A DNA stretch of 33,189 nt, from positions 1 through 33,189 of IMG/VR virus record IMGVR_UViG_3300044911_001419. One strand, given 5' to 3'. This document shows positions 1-6,316 of the stretch, piece by piece. The notes under the pieces are model-generated. The model was not told where the DNA came from. It ran no database searches and saw only the letters and a program-made list of their open reading frames with translations. Positions within the stretch are counted from its first letter, which is position 1. Each line of letters starts with the position of its first letter. Origin of the DNA: a virus. The position numbers were made by a program, and so were the translations under genes.

Positions 1-332
1 CTATTGGGGAACACAGTAATGGCGGCGCCCGCGCCGTCTTTGATCTGCACCTGGGCCGTCGCTGCCGTGGCGACGACGATGATGAGTCGGTGCAGGAAAT
101 CACCTAGCGCGCCAGTCACGCCGAGAACTTGGTCTGTCTGGCTCGCCGCGACGGTTTCGTAGTCGAACTGCCCCTGCTCAACGACCGCCACACCGTTTGA
201 CGTATCGACATTGGGAGCGGTGGCATACACGTGCAATTCGCCGGAACTGCTCACCACAGCCCGCTCTAGCGTCTCGATGCCGTTATTCAGGGTAGTGCCA
301 GCCAGTCGGCCAGAAATCGCTACGTCGCCCAT
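1..332 (-). CDS. virion-type hypothetical protein, 3' end cut by window
   Basis: The frame opens with ATG at 332, which shares one base with the terminase stop (TGATG), and stays open to base 1. About 110 residues are visible and the C-terminus lies outside the window. The protein starts MGDVAISGRLAGTTLN and is rich in Ala, Thr, Val and Gly, with no catalytic motif, signal peptide or membrane segment. A small beta-rich protein directly downstream of the large terminase in a late operon is most likely a virion component, for example a decoration or fibre-associated protein. That role is inferred from position and composition only. Confidence 0.6.
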   Translation of the reverse strand, partial: MGDVAISGRLAGTTLNNGIETLERAVVSSSGELHVYATAPNVDTSNGVAVVEQGQFDYETVAASQTDQVLGVTGALGDFLHRLIIVVATAATAQVQIKDGAGAAITVFPN

Positions 333-1645
333 CAGGCTTCCTCCATCCGCTTGCGTGTTTGTCGGCGGATCAATTCGTTAATCGTCTGCTGTTGCGGCCA
401 GCGGGGTTCTGGTATTGGCGCTTTCTCGCGCTCCGACTTCCACACCAAGCACGCATATCGGAAAGAGTCCGCGAAATGACTCGTCCAATCATGCCGGGGC
501 TTATCCCGGAACATGCGCTTGTCCTCGTCGTACTCTCGCTGGTAAGCCTTCAGGGCTTCAAGGCCGGATTCGCACTGCTCATCTACCCACGCCGTTTTCA
601 GCGTGAGTCTCGCGGCCTGTATGCCGTCAATCAGGCCCAATTCGGGGACGATGCGCGGCTTCCAATTCAGCGCCCGAAATTGCTCTTCGATGCTTCGCCC
701 GGTTTGCAGGGACTTGGCCCGTGCGTCATGGGGAAGCCACAGCCATTCGGCGTACTTGTACGGCTTGGCCTTCAAGACTTCGTGATAGTGCGAAATGGGC
801 TGCCCGCTGCTGCTGTAGCAGTCGATGAGCCGCAATTCCTTGTGGACTTGGAACCACCAAATGGCGGTGTCGTCGGTGTACCCCAGGTCGAACACGGCGT
901 GTACGGGCAGGGCCGAATCGTACAAGCCCGCCTTCTTCCTGCCGGCCTGCTCAAGTTCCCACAGCTCATGCCCGAATATCGCGCCCGGAATCGCTGCGTC
1001 GAAGTCGCACAGCATTTCCTGCCGCCATTCGTCGTCCGTCAATTCAGAACGCAGGGCGTCCAATTCGGACTGCGGCAAAATGCCCGAGGTGTCAGCGGTG
1101 ATGACGCTGGCGTACCAGTTGTCGGTGTCAGCCTGCGCCCGTGCGTAAGTTTCCCAGAAGGAGTTTTTTCCTTTTGGCGTGCCGATGACGATGGCCCAGC
1201 CCTGCCTGTCGGCCAATGCAGGGCGAATGACGTAGCCCCAGACTGAGGGCTTCCAGTCGCCGAATTCGTCAGCCACCACGCCGTCGAAGCCAAGGCCACG
1301 CAGGGCATCAGCGTTGTCTGCGCCGAATAGCTGGATGCGAGCGCCAGTGGGAAAGTCCACCCGCAATTCCGCTTCGTTGACCTGAATGCCCGGTATGGGG
1401 CGGCTGAAGCGCTTCAGGTAGTCCCAGGCCACGGCCTTGGCCTGCCTCAAGAAAGGCGCAACGTAAGCAAACCGTGCGCCCTCATGGGCTAGGCAGGCGC
1501 AGCGGATTAGCTCGTTGATGCAGGCGACTGTTTTTCCCGCCCTTCGATGGGCCACCACCACCGCCCACCGCTGCTGACGGTTGTGCAGGGGAAGGAAAGC
1601 CCTGCGCGGTGCGTATTCCAGTTCTATCAGGTTGGTGCGCGCCAC
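332..1645 (-). CDS. terminase large subunit (TerL), packaging ATPase and nuclease
   Basis: 437 residues, a normal TerL length. The N-terminal ATPase has a Walker A at about residues 32-39 (AHRRAGKT) and a Walker B at 121-127 (DGVVADE), embedded in the typical LFGADNADALRGLGFDG context. The C-terminal nuclease half shows the acidic clusters expected of the RNase H-like fold: DLGYTDDTAIWW, LPHDARAK and HDWTSHFADSFRY. TerL pumps DNA into the procapsid through the portal and cuts the concatemer. The GTG start at 1645 lies inside the end of the small terminase gene (19-bp overlap), so the two are translationally coupled. Confidence 0.95.
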   Translation of the reverse strand: MARTNLIELEYAPRRAFLPLHNRQQRWAVVVAHRRAGKTVACINELIRCACLAHEGARFAYVAPFLRQAKAVAWDYLKRFSRPIPGIQVNEAELRVDFPTGARIQLFGADNADALRGLGFDGVVADEFGDWKPSVWGYVIRPALADRQGWAIVIGTPKGKNSFWETYARAQADTDNWYASVITADTSGILPQSELDALRSELTDDEWRQEMLCDFDAAIPGAIFGHELWELEQAGRKKAGLYDSALPVHAVFDLGYTDDTAIWWFQVHKELRLIDCYSSSGQPISHYHEVLKAKPYKYAEWLWLPHDARAKSLQTGRSIEEQFRALNWKPRIVPELGLIDGIQAARLTLKTAWVDEQCESGLEALKAYQREYDEDKRMFRDKPRHDWTSHFADSFRYACLVWKSEREKAPIPEPRWPQQQTINELIRRQTRKRMEEA

Positions 1646-1875
1646 GTGATCTGAAATGCAATCGGGCCGTCCTCACCGCTCACCTGTAACGGAAGGACTT
1701 TGCCTAGCAGGCCCATGAAGGCCGTGGGGTTTTCATCGGCTTGGCGGGCCAAGTAAGCCGCGCCGCCCTTTTCGTCCAGCGCTTGCAGAATCATGTCCCG
1801 CAATGCGGCTGTGTGCTTGTTTGGCACGCCCTTCGGGCGGCCTTTGCCCGCGTTTGCTGGAATCGCCCTCGGCAT
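1627..1875 (-). CDS. terminase small subunit-like DNA-binding protein
   Basis: 82 residues from ATG at 1875. The N-terminus is a basic GKGRPKGVPNK segment followed by a predicted helical region (TAALRDMILQALDEKGG) and NPTAFMGLLGKVLPLQV. This arrangement is common in small proteins encoded immediately before podophage TerL genes. It would recognise phage DNA and load TerL, whose start it overlaps by 19 bp. The shipping of a small terminase by this short family is established by synteny; I see no classical HTH that proves it here. It is the first gene after the leftward terminator at 1922-1946. Confidence 0.7.
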   Translation of the reverse strand: MPRAIPANAGKGRPKGVPNKHTAALRDMILQALDEKGGAAYLARQADENPTAFMGLLGKVLPLQVSGEDGPIAFQITWRAPT

Positions 1876-1921
1876 CAGTATTTCTCAGTAGTTTGCTGCC
1901 CGGGGTAACCCGTCCAGAAAC

Positions 1922-1946
1922 AAAAAAACCCGCACTCGGCGGGCTG
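1922..1946 (-). terminator. rho-independent terminator, leftward
   Basis: On the minus strand a GC stem (CCCGC 1929-1933 paired with GCGGG 1939-1943) with a 5-nt loop is followed by a run of seven T (complement of the A tract at 1922-1928). It closes the early-left operon just before the terminase genes. The gene-free stretch 1876-2024 otherwise contains only a short palindrome (GCCTAGGC, about 1969-1977). I could not identify a convincing late promoter there, so late transcription probably reads through this terminator or starts at an unrecognised site. A nearly identical hairpin lies at 30725-30748. Confidence 0.8.
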
Positions 1947-2024
1947 AATTTTGGGCGCAACTCGCCCACGCCTAGGCTACTCAAGCAAGCGGGCTGATTC
2001 CATTAGTGCCTATGCAACCCACAA

Positions 2025-2360
2025 CTAAATTCCTATCCGCATCAACGCTTGCTCAAGCCTGCCTTCGATGCTGCCTCGCGACACCAATTCGATTTTGGCT
2101 ATGCGCTCAATCGAAAGCCGGTACAGGTAACGGAATCGCACAGCTCGGTTTAGAAAAATAGGCAGCGTCCTGATGCGCTCGTCCGTCTCTAACGCAGCAC
2201 GCTCGTCGATGTCGTCGGGCTTGTCGTCCCAGATGTCGCCCGCCTCAGGCCTGTATTCCCTCGCCCAAGCGCAGGCTTTCGGGTATCCCAAGCCGGTGTC
2301 GTCAGTTAACGCCCACCGCTGCCAGTTTAAAACCCTCTCCCGGCCTAGCTCGTAGCTCAT
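2025..2360 (-). CDS. putative late regulator, HTH-like (Q-like position)
   Basis: 111 residues, ATG at 2360 overlapping the upstream stop as ATGA. The N-terminus (RVLNWQRWALTDDTGLGYPK) and the C-terminal helical segment RYLYRLSIERIAKIELVSRG, which looks like an HTH of the sigma-region-4 type, recall small phage regulators that act at the early/late boundary. It is the last gene of the early-left operon and sits 80 bp upstream of the terminator preceding terminase, where antitermination (Q-type) genes usually lie. The regulatory role is inferred from position and the possible HTH; I do not recognise a named family with certainty. Confidence 0.5.
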   Translation of the reverse strand: MSYELGRERVLNWQRWALTDDTGLGYPKACAWAREYRPEAGDIWDDKPDDIDERAALETDERIRTLPIFLNRAVRFRYLYRLSIERIAKIELVSRGSIEGRLEQALMRIGI

Positions 2361-2683
2361 GCCGCCCTCTTGGATTTATCTTCCCAACACTGCACGGTGC
2401 CCTTGCTCAGGGCCAGCTCCTTTGCGGCCTTGCGAATGGATAAGCCGGATTTACGCAATTCCCAATATCGCTCCCTGACTTCTGGCGAATGCTTGCTTCG
2501 CGGATTGGCAGGGGCGTCACTCGCGCACCATTGGCGAATGGTTTCCCGTGACACACCAAGCTCCTTGCCAATTTGCCGGATGCTGACGCCCTGCGCGCGT
2601 AGCTGGCGCGCTTCTTCGCGGGGTTCCGGCCTTTGTAGCAAGGCATCCAGAATCTGGATGTAACGGGCGAAGGCAAGGCTCAT
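2357..2683 (-). CDS. tandem helix-turn-helix protein
   Basis: 108 residues. I start it at ATG 2683 because this forms an ATGA overlap with the upstream stop. An upstream in-frame extension to 2905 is open but of poor composition and overlaps another gene. Two HTH units of the homeodomain/resolvase kind are visible: residues about 27-47 (AQGVSIRQIGKELGVSRETI) and about 82-101 (SGLSIRKAAKELALSKGTV). Proteins with such repeated HTH units bind DNA as regulators or recombinase accessory factors. It follows another HTH gene and precedes the putative late regulator, so three DNA-binding proteins are encoded in a row. Target unknown. Confidence 0.7.
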   Translation of the reverse strand: MSLAFARYIQILDALLQRPEPREEARQLRAQGVSIRQIGKELGVSRETIRQWCASDAPANPRSKHSPEVRERYWELRKSGLSIRKAAKELALSKGTVQCWEDKSKRAA

Positions 2684-2940
2684 CCCCACTTCTTCCCGGT
2701 TGCCGGCGAAATCCCCACGGCATACGCCGCCCGCGCAATTTCCATTCCCTCGGCGCGAAGTTTCGCGTACTGCTCGCGCACTTCCGGCTTGGGGCGAGCG
2801 CGCTTGCTGCCTAAATTCTTGCCCCGCGTCCAAAAGTAAAACGTGAATGGGGACAGGCCATGCTGCGCCGCGAATACGCCTGCGGGAATGGCGGTGCCTT
2901 TCCATTCTTCAACCAGTGCCAACTTCTGCTCGGTTGTCAT
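2680..2940 (-). CDS. helix-turn-helix DNA-binding protein
   Basis: 86 residues from ATG 2940, overlapping the upstream stop as ATGA. The N-terminal half (KLALVEEWKGTAIPAGVFAA then HGLSPFTFYFW) resembles the HTH of small transposase-associated or phage regulatory proteins. The C-terminal half repeats an HTH-like pattern (LRAEGMEIARAAYAVGISPA). Length and organisation match the next gene downstream, which suggests that the two are diverged duplicates. No catalytic domain is present, so this is a phage DNA-binding protein and not an active transposase subunit. Function unknown. Confidence 0.65.
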   Translation of the reverse strand: MTTEQKLALVEEWKGTAIPAGVFAAQHGLSPFTFYFWTRGKNLGSKRARPKPEVREQYAKLRAEGMEIARAAYAVGISPATGKKWG

Positions 2941-3152
2941 TTCTCACCAAACCCCGCGCTTTGCCATTCCTCGGCAATCGCCTTCCTGTGCCCCTCGCAG
3001 GCCGCACGGGCTTCCTGCTGCGTTTCGTATGTCCCTAGGTTTTCCGGCATGCCCTGCCCTCGGTTGCAGCGTGCCAGCCATCGGCCGCCGTTCAGCCAGC
3101 GGATTTGGTACGGATGGCTGTTCCACCCGCCCTGTGTTTTGTGCCAGGTCAT
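2937..3152 (-). CDS. hypothetical small phage protein
   Basis: 71 residues, started at ATG 3152 because that gives the ATGA overlap with the NinG-like gene; a GTG nine codons upstream is possible. The sequence MTWHKTQGGWNSHPYQIRWLNGGRW, then ENLGTYETQQEARAACEGHRKAI, looks like a small alpha/beta fold in which the second half is a domain often seen in short phage proteins (G-x-Y-x-T-x2-EA-x3-C). There is no signal peptide or membrane segment. Its place in the coupled early operon makes it a genuine gene; its role is unknown. Confidence 0.6.
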   Translation of the reverse strand: MTWHKTQGGWNSHPYQIRWLNGGRWLARCNRGQGMPENLGTYETQQEARAACEGHRKAIAEEWQSAGFGEK

Positions 3153-3622
3153 GCGTCGTCTCCCATGGCTGTTCGCCACGTCGGCGTGTCAATGTCCGGG
3201 CACTGCGGGGCCAACAAGAATTCCAGCCGCCCAACTATTCCGCCCTGCCTCAAGCCCTGCATGCGCTTTAACTCATCCCGATAATGTTTCGCTATCAACG
3301 AAACTTTTTTCCGCAAACCCGTTGCTGGCTTGTTCGCCAAAGCGCGTAACGCATCCACAACCACGACGCCCTGTATTCCCCATATCAAGTCGCTGTGTTC
3401 GTTTGGCCGACTGCCGACGTACTGATGGCAGCCGTAGCACAGGGCCAGAGCATTGGACGGGTGGAAACGGGTAGACCAGTTTCCACGGCCCATGTAGTGG
3501 CTACAGTGCAGCCCCTGAGGCTTGTGTTCGTAGTGAGTACCGCAGCGCTCGCAGTACCATTCGGCGCGTTCCCTGACGCACTTGGAAAAGGCCGAATCTG
3601 CGGGCGTTATGAGCAGCGCCAT
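3149..3622 (-). CDS. NinG-like HNH/zinc protein
   Basis: 157 residues, ATG at 3622 sharing a base with the upstream stop (TAATG). A CxxC knuckle (C24, C27) is followed by LHCSHYMGRGNWSTRFHPSN and then C62-x2-C65-H66. This is the arrangement of the lambda NinG (Rap) family and related HNH-type zinc proteins, with H, N and H positions retained. NinG-family proteins act in recombination, probably by cleaving branched DNA. The long C-terminal half is helical and basic. As in lambda, the gene lies between replication genes and the late regulator. Confidence 0.75.
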   Translation of the reverse strand: MALLITPADSAFSKCVRERAEWYCERCGTHYEHKPQGLHCSHYMGRGNWSTRFHPSNALALCYGCHQYVGSRPNEHSDLIWGIQGVVVVDALRALANKPATGLRKKVSLIAKHYRDELKRMQGLRQGGIVGRLEFLLAPQCPDIDTPTWRTAMGDDA

Positions 3623-3858
3623 TAATCGGGCCTCTCAAGGCGGCGCAAAAAATACTCGCGATTCTTCTGCTTGGTTTTTTCGCTTGCCGCTTTGTTGAGG
3701 CATGAGCGACATATGTTTGATAATCCGCCCCGCAAATCCCTTCGGGGCGAAAAATGCATCAAAGGCTTCTCCTCACCGCACCTTCTGCAAGCTTTCATTT
3801 CCGCCGAAAGCCCAGCGGCAATCGTCTGAGCGCGATTTCTAGGCCTGTAATTGGTCAT
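3622..3858 (-). CDS. four-cysteine zinc-finger protein
   Basis: 78 residues. ATG at 3858 overlaps the upstream stop as ATGA; a GTG two codons upstream is less likely. Two CxxC pairs, C24/C27 and C50/C53, frame KPLMHFSPRRDLRGGLSN, a zinc-binding unit seen alone in many phage proteins and at the front of some HNH endonucleases. No HNH residues follow, so this may be a stand-alone zinc finger that assists nucleic-acid binding. The C-terminus is basic and helical (KTKQKNREYFLRRLERPD). It directly precedes the NinG-like gene, with which it is coupled. Confidence 0.65.
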   Translation of the reverse strand: MTNYRPRNRAQTIAAGLSAEMKACRRCGEEKPLMHFSPRRDLRGGLSNICRSCLNKAASEKTKQKNREYFLRRLERPD

Positions 3859-4193
3859 GCCCACCCCTTCCTGCGCGAAGCCTCTAGCGTCCTGTACAAT
3901 TCCAGAGTCAGCGTCGCCCGCATTCTTTTGGCCTTGAGTAGCTCAAGATCAAAATATGCCGCTTCCAGCTTTTCCAGCGCCGCCCGGTAATCCAGCGAAG
4001 TACCAGCCAGTGCCTGTCGTTCCGCCACTGTCCCCTCCGAAGCCAGAAAGGCACTGTCCCGCGCGACTTTTGCACCAGCCTCTGCCGCCTCGCGGCTGGC
4101 CATTGCTCGCGCATACGCCTCCTCGCTTTCTTCCAGGTAACGCAGCGCACGGCCTGCATGGGACTCATCCGGCAGCCCGCCTATCGCCTTCAT
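3855..4193 (-). CDS. hypothetical helical protein
   Basis: 112 residues from ATG 4193 (ATGA overlap with the methyltransferase-like gene); a GTG seven codons earlier is possible but less likely. The sequence is rich in Ala, Glu, Arg and Leu and should be almost entirely helical, with heptad-like stretches (YLEESEEAYARAMASREAAE and LEKLEAAYFDLELLKAKRMR) that suggest a coiled coil. There is no motif for catalysis or metal binding. It lies in the coupled early-left operon between a methyltransferase-like and a zinc-finger gene. Function unknown. Confidence 0.6.
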   Translation of the reverse strand: MKAIGGLPDESHAGRALRYLEESEEAYARAMASREAAEAGAKVARDSAFLASEGTVAERQALAGTSLDYRAALEKLEAAYFDLELLKAKRMRATLTLELYRTLEASRRKGWA

Positions 4194-4774
4194 GCAATCA
4201 ACCTCGGCTGCCACGCGCTACTACCCCACTGTTCGGCCATCGCTTCCGCAATCCCCTGAAATGTGCGGCTGCGCTCTTTCCACCTGTCAGGGCCGGGCGG
4301 CATCATGTGAATTCTTTGCGCCCTGCCGGGGACTATGTTTGTCGGGACAAGCGGCGGCAGGCCTTGCAGCCAAAGGCACGTTGCTTTGCATTCGCCGTGG
4401 CCGAATTGCCATGGCTGAATCACCTGGTCGGCGGGGCGTATTGCGCTGCCAATCACGCTTACGGGGTTCTCAATGGCTATGCGCTCAATGGGCGACAGCA
4501 TCAGCGTGCGCACGAATTCCAGTGACTCGCGCTGTAGTTCGCGCTTTTCGGAAAACCACCGCGCGCCGGAAACGGCCAAGTGCTGGCAACTGGGGTGGGC
4601 GACCATCAAGTCCCATCCGCCAGCCAGAATGTCGCGCACGTCGCCCTGGTAATGCGGCCCCGGCTTTTCCGTGGGCTGCAAGTCGCAGGACATGGCGTCA
4701 TGTCCACGGCGAATGAACGCATCCCGCACGGCCCCGGAAAACTCACACGCCACCAGCACGCGCAGCGGCCTCAT
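4190..4774 (-). CDS. divergent cytosine-methyltransferase-like protein
   Basis: 194 residues; ATG 4774 gives ATGA overlap with the Dcm-type gene upstream. The N-terminus RVLVACEFSGAVRDAF resembles a SAM-binding motif I, followed by an acidic position after the second strand (SCDLQP, D31) and GDVRDIL. A motif at 59-70 (AHPSCQHLAVSG) places a cysteine (C63) where C5 methyltransferases have PCQ, and IAIENP at about 117-122 recalls the ENV motif. The protein is shorter than real C5 enzymes and has no clear target-recognition domain. It could be a reduced methyltransferase, a different nucleotide-modifying enzyme or an inactive relative. Confidence 0.6.
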   Translation of the reverse strand: MRPLRVLVACEFSGAVRDAFIRRGHDAMSCDLQPTEKPGPHYQGDVRDILAGGWDLMVAHPSCQHLAVSGARWFSEKRELQRESLEFVRTLMLSPIERIAIENPVSVIGSAIRPADQVIQPWQFGHGECKATCLWLQGLPPLVPTNIVPGRAQRIHMMPPGPDRWKERSRTFQGIAEAMAEQWGSSAWQPRLIA

Positions 4775-5550
4775 GCCGCGCTCACGATTGCTCGCCCGAG
4801 GATTTCCGCGATTTGCGGGACGATGGCATTGCCGAGGCATCTAAGGCGGTCCAGTCTCGCGGGAACCCCATCATCCACTCCCATTCCCACGGGTGAATCT
4901 TCTGCTTTCCAAACGCCGTCCCACGGTAAGGGTTGAGACTCCCGCCCAGCTCCCGCCATGTGAAACCACAATGCGACGACCCCGCGTTCGGCGTATACAG
5001 CATTGCCATTCGCCGGCATCCCGCATGCTTCATCATTGATGGCGACAGCTGGTTCGCCGCTCGGGTTGGAGTCGGCAACAATCCAAACCCTGTCCCGCTC
5101 ATGAGGCGCACCAACGGCTGAAGCCGGTATGCAGTGCCATTCCGCATCAAACCCGAGCGCGGCCAGGTCTCCGAGAACTGTTGAAAGCCCTCGAGAAAGC
5201 ATCTCTGAGGAGTTCTCCACGATGACGTAACGCGGTCGTACTTCGCCAATGACTCGCGCGTATTCGCGCCACAGTCCAGAGCGAGCGCCGGTAATGCCAA
5301 ACTTCCGTCCTGCGCTGCTGATGTCCTGGCAGGGAAATCCGCCGCAGAGAACATCGATAGCTGGCGGGTTTCGGATGTTTCGGATGTCCCCGAGGTTGGG
5401 AACGCCAGGCCAATGCTTTCGAAGCACCGCGCTTGCATAGGCGTCAATTTCGGACTGCCAAACGATTTCCATTCCTGCGCGCTCGAGTCCAAGGTCAAAC
5501 CCCCCTATTCCGCTGAACAAGCTGCCCACCGTTAATTTTTTCGCACTCAT
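4771..5550 (-). CDS. DNA (cytosine-5-)-methyltransferase
   Basis: 259 residues, ATG 5550. Motif I is SLFSGIGGFDLGLERAG (10-26), motif IV has the catalytic cysteine in GGFPCQDIS (C74), motif VI is VENS (111-114, normally ENV), motif VIII is HERDRVWIVA (150-159), and motif X is CLGNAIVPQIAEILGRAI near the C-terminus. The target-recognition region between VIII and X is short, as in other small phage enzymes. It transfers a methyl group from SAM to cytosine in double-stranded DNA, most likely protecting phage DNA from restriction or adjusting expression. The start overlaps a 121-aa ORF by ATGA. A long second frame overlaps almost the whole gene (see 4782-5498). Confidence 0.93.
   Translation of the reverse strand: MSAKKLTVGSLFSGIGGFDLGLERAGMEIVWQSEIDAYASAVLRKHWPGVPNLGDIRNIRNPPAIDVLCGGFPCQDISSAGRKFGITGARSGLWREYARVIGEVRPRYVIVENSSEMLSRGLSTVLGDLAALGFDAEWHCIPASAVGAPHERDRVWIVADSNPSGEPAVAINDEACGMPANGNAVYAERGVVALWFHMAGAGRESQPLPWDGVWKAEDSPVGMGVDDGVPARLDRLRCLGNAIVPQIAEILGRAIVSAA
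4782..5498 (-). CDS. candidate gene overprinted on the methyltransferase
   Basis: A 238-codon frame on the same strand runs inside the methyltransferase gene in another frame; the best in-frame start is TTG 5498. Unlike usual shadow frames, the product contains segments I recognise as recurring in annotated phage proteins: FSETWPRSGLMRNGTAY, GLLPTPTRA, and EWMMGFPRDWTALDASA near the end. I recall such proteins being listed as methyltransferase-associated phage proteins. Either the family truly is encoded in the second frame, or databases hold translations of the wrong frame. Expression is not shown by the sequence: the start is weak and there is no clear Shine-Dalgarno. Confidence 0.4.
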   Translation of the reverse strand: MTLDSSAQEWKSFGSPKLTPMQARCFESIGLAFPTSGTSETSETRQLSMFSAADFPARTSAAQDGSLALPALALDCGANTRESLAKYDRVTSSWRTPQRCFLEGFQQFSETWPRSGLMRNGTAYRLQPLVRLMSGTGFGLLPTPTRAANQLSPSMMKHAGCRRMAMLYTPNAGSSHCGFTWRELGGSLNPYRGTAFGKQKIHPWEWEWMMGFPRDWTALDASAMPSSRKSRKSSGEQS

Positions 5551-5749
5551 GTCGCGCCTCTTCCAGCGTTTGAAACGGCCCGACTAAGCCCGCCGGCTTT
5601 GTTCGCAAGTCCCACAGGATGTAAACCACCGGCCACACGTCGGCGCGCTTTGACTGGTTCGTGGCCTTCAGAATTCGCCAATTGCCGCACTTGCTGGTTA
5701 TCCACGTTTCCCCGGGTTTCGGTTTCGCCGGCCAAACAATGCTCGCCAT
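5495..5749 (-). CDS. hypothetical protein, overlaps two neighbours
   Basis: 84 residues from ATG 5749. Composition is that of a normal soluble protein: PKPGETWITSKCGNWRI, then VYILWDLRTKPAGLVGPF and TLEEARHECEKI, which look like a short beta sheet followed by a helix. It overlaps the methyltransferase start by 56 bp and lies over the last 203 bp of the 121-aa ORF 5547-5912 in another frame. Its sequence looks more protein-like than the C-terminal part of that ORF, so I keep it. There is only a weak GGAA upstream as ribosome-binding site. Function unknown. Confidence 0.55.
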   Translation of the reverse strand: MASIVWPAKPKPGETWITSKCGNWRILKATNQSKRADVWPVVYILWDLRTKPAGLVGPFQTLEEARHECEKINGGQLVQRNRGV

Positions 5750-5912
5750 ACAGTTCCACCAGTTTCATGCCGACATCGAAACGCGGTTGCTGCACTTCGC
5801 CCCGTGCTAGCCGGGTTAAGTGCCGGCCGCAGGAATCAATTTCCCTTGCTATGGCGTGCAGGCTTTTGTAGTTGCGGCGCAGTTGCAGGCAAACGTGTTG
5901 CCAATCAATCAC
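5547..5912 (-). CDS. small HTH-like protein with possibly spurious C-terminal tail
   Basis: 121 residues from GTG 5912 (GTGA overlap with the P-like gene); its stop overlaps the methyltransferase start (ATGA). Residues 1-60 (WQHVCLQLRRNYKSLHAIAREIDSCGRHL, then EVQQPRFDVGMKLVELYGEHC) match the pattern of small phage DNA-binding proteins with an HTH of about 60 residues. Residues beyond about 60 have odd composition and share DNA with the 84-aa gene in another frame. Either both frames are used or an ancestral stop near residue 60 was lost. Function probably regulatory; target unknown. Confidence 0.55.
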   Translation of the reverse strand: MIDWQHVCLQLRRNYKSLHAIAREIDSCGRHLTRLARGEVQQPRFDVGMKLVELYGEHCLAGETETRGNVDNQQVRQLANSEGHEPVKARRRVAGGLHPVGLANKAGGLSRAVSNAGRGAT

Positions 5913-6316
5913 GCGCGCACCAACTGGCGAATGGCTTTCAGGTTCGCGGCGGCCGTTTCCTTGTCGCTGACGGGCGCGGGAAGCTGCGGCACGTTCAGGT
6001 ACATGGCGGCGTTTTCGCGCTTCAGCGGCCGGCACATCGCGATGAATTCCGGCAGTGACGGCGGCCACGGTTCACCACCCTCAACGCACGCCATGACGCC
6101 GCGCTTGAGTTCATCCCGCGACAACGCGGAAAGGCGCTTCGACCACACGTCCGTCGGCTTCGTCCCGTAGCTGCTCGTCCACTTGTGGCCGTAAATTTCC
6201 GTCATCCGGCCCCAAAGGAAATCCATCATCGTCGAGCCCGCAGGCTTGGCGGACTCGCTCGACCGCTGAGAGTGGTTTTGCAGGGCTCGCCCCGCTATGT
6301 CGCCCGCTTTCTGCAT
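5909..6316 (-). CDS. replication protein P-like
   Basis: 135 residues if ATG 6316 is used; ATG 6229 or 6226 (MMDFLWGRM) would give about 105. The core MDFLWGRMTEIYGHKWTSSY, with WSKRLSALSRDELKRGVMAC and EPWPPSLPEFIAMCRP, matches the pattern of phage replication protein P homologues (W-x3-L, G-x4-C, WPPSLPEF). These load the host helicase at the phage origin. The gene follows the DUF1376 gene and overlaps its 3' end by 206 bp with the longer start, or about 119 bp with the shorter one. The pairing of O-like and P-like genes supports the assignment. Confidence 0.65.
   Translation of the reverse strand: MQKAGDIAGRALQNHSQRSSESAKPAGSTMMDFLWGRMTEIYGHKWTSSYGTKPTDVWSKRLSALSRDELKRGVMACVEGGEPWPPSLPEFIAMCRPLKRENAAMYLNVPQLPAPVSDKETAAANLKAIRQLVRA

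Noticed and set aside
359-1246. 295-codon plus-strand frame opposite TerL
   Set aside because: Shadow of the terminase gene, which has Walker motifs and a correct start; no motif in the shadow.
2357-2905. Longer start at 2905 for the tandem-HTH gene
   Set aside because: The extra 74 residues are Arg/Gly-rich and lie over another HTH gene; the ATG at 2683 has the standard ATGA overlap.
2357-2940. Insertion-sequence remnant suggested by transposase-like HTH proteins
   Set aside because: No terminal inverted repeats, target duplication or catalytic domain; both genes are coupled into the phage operon.
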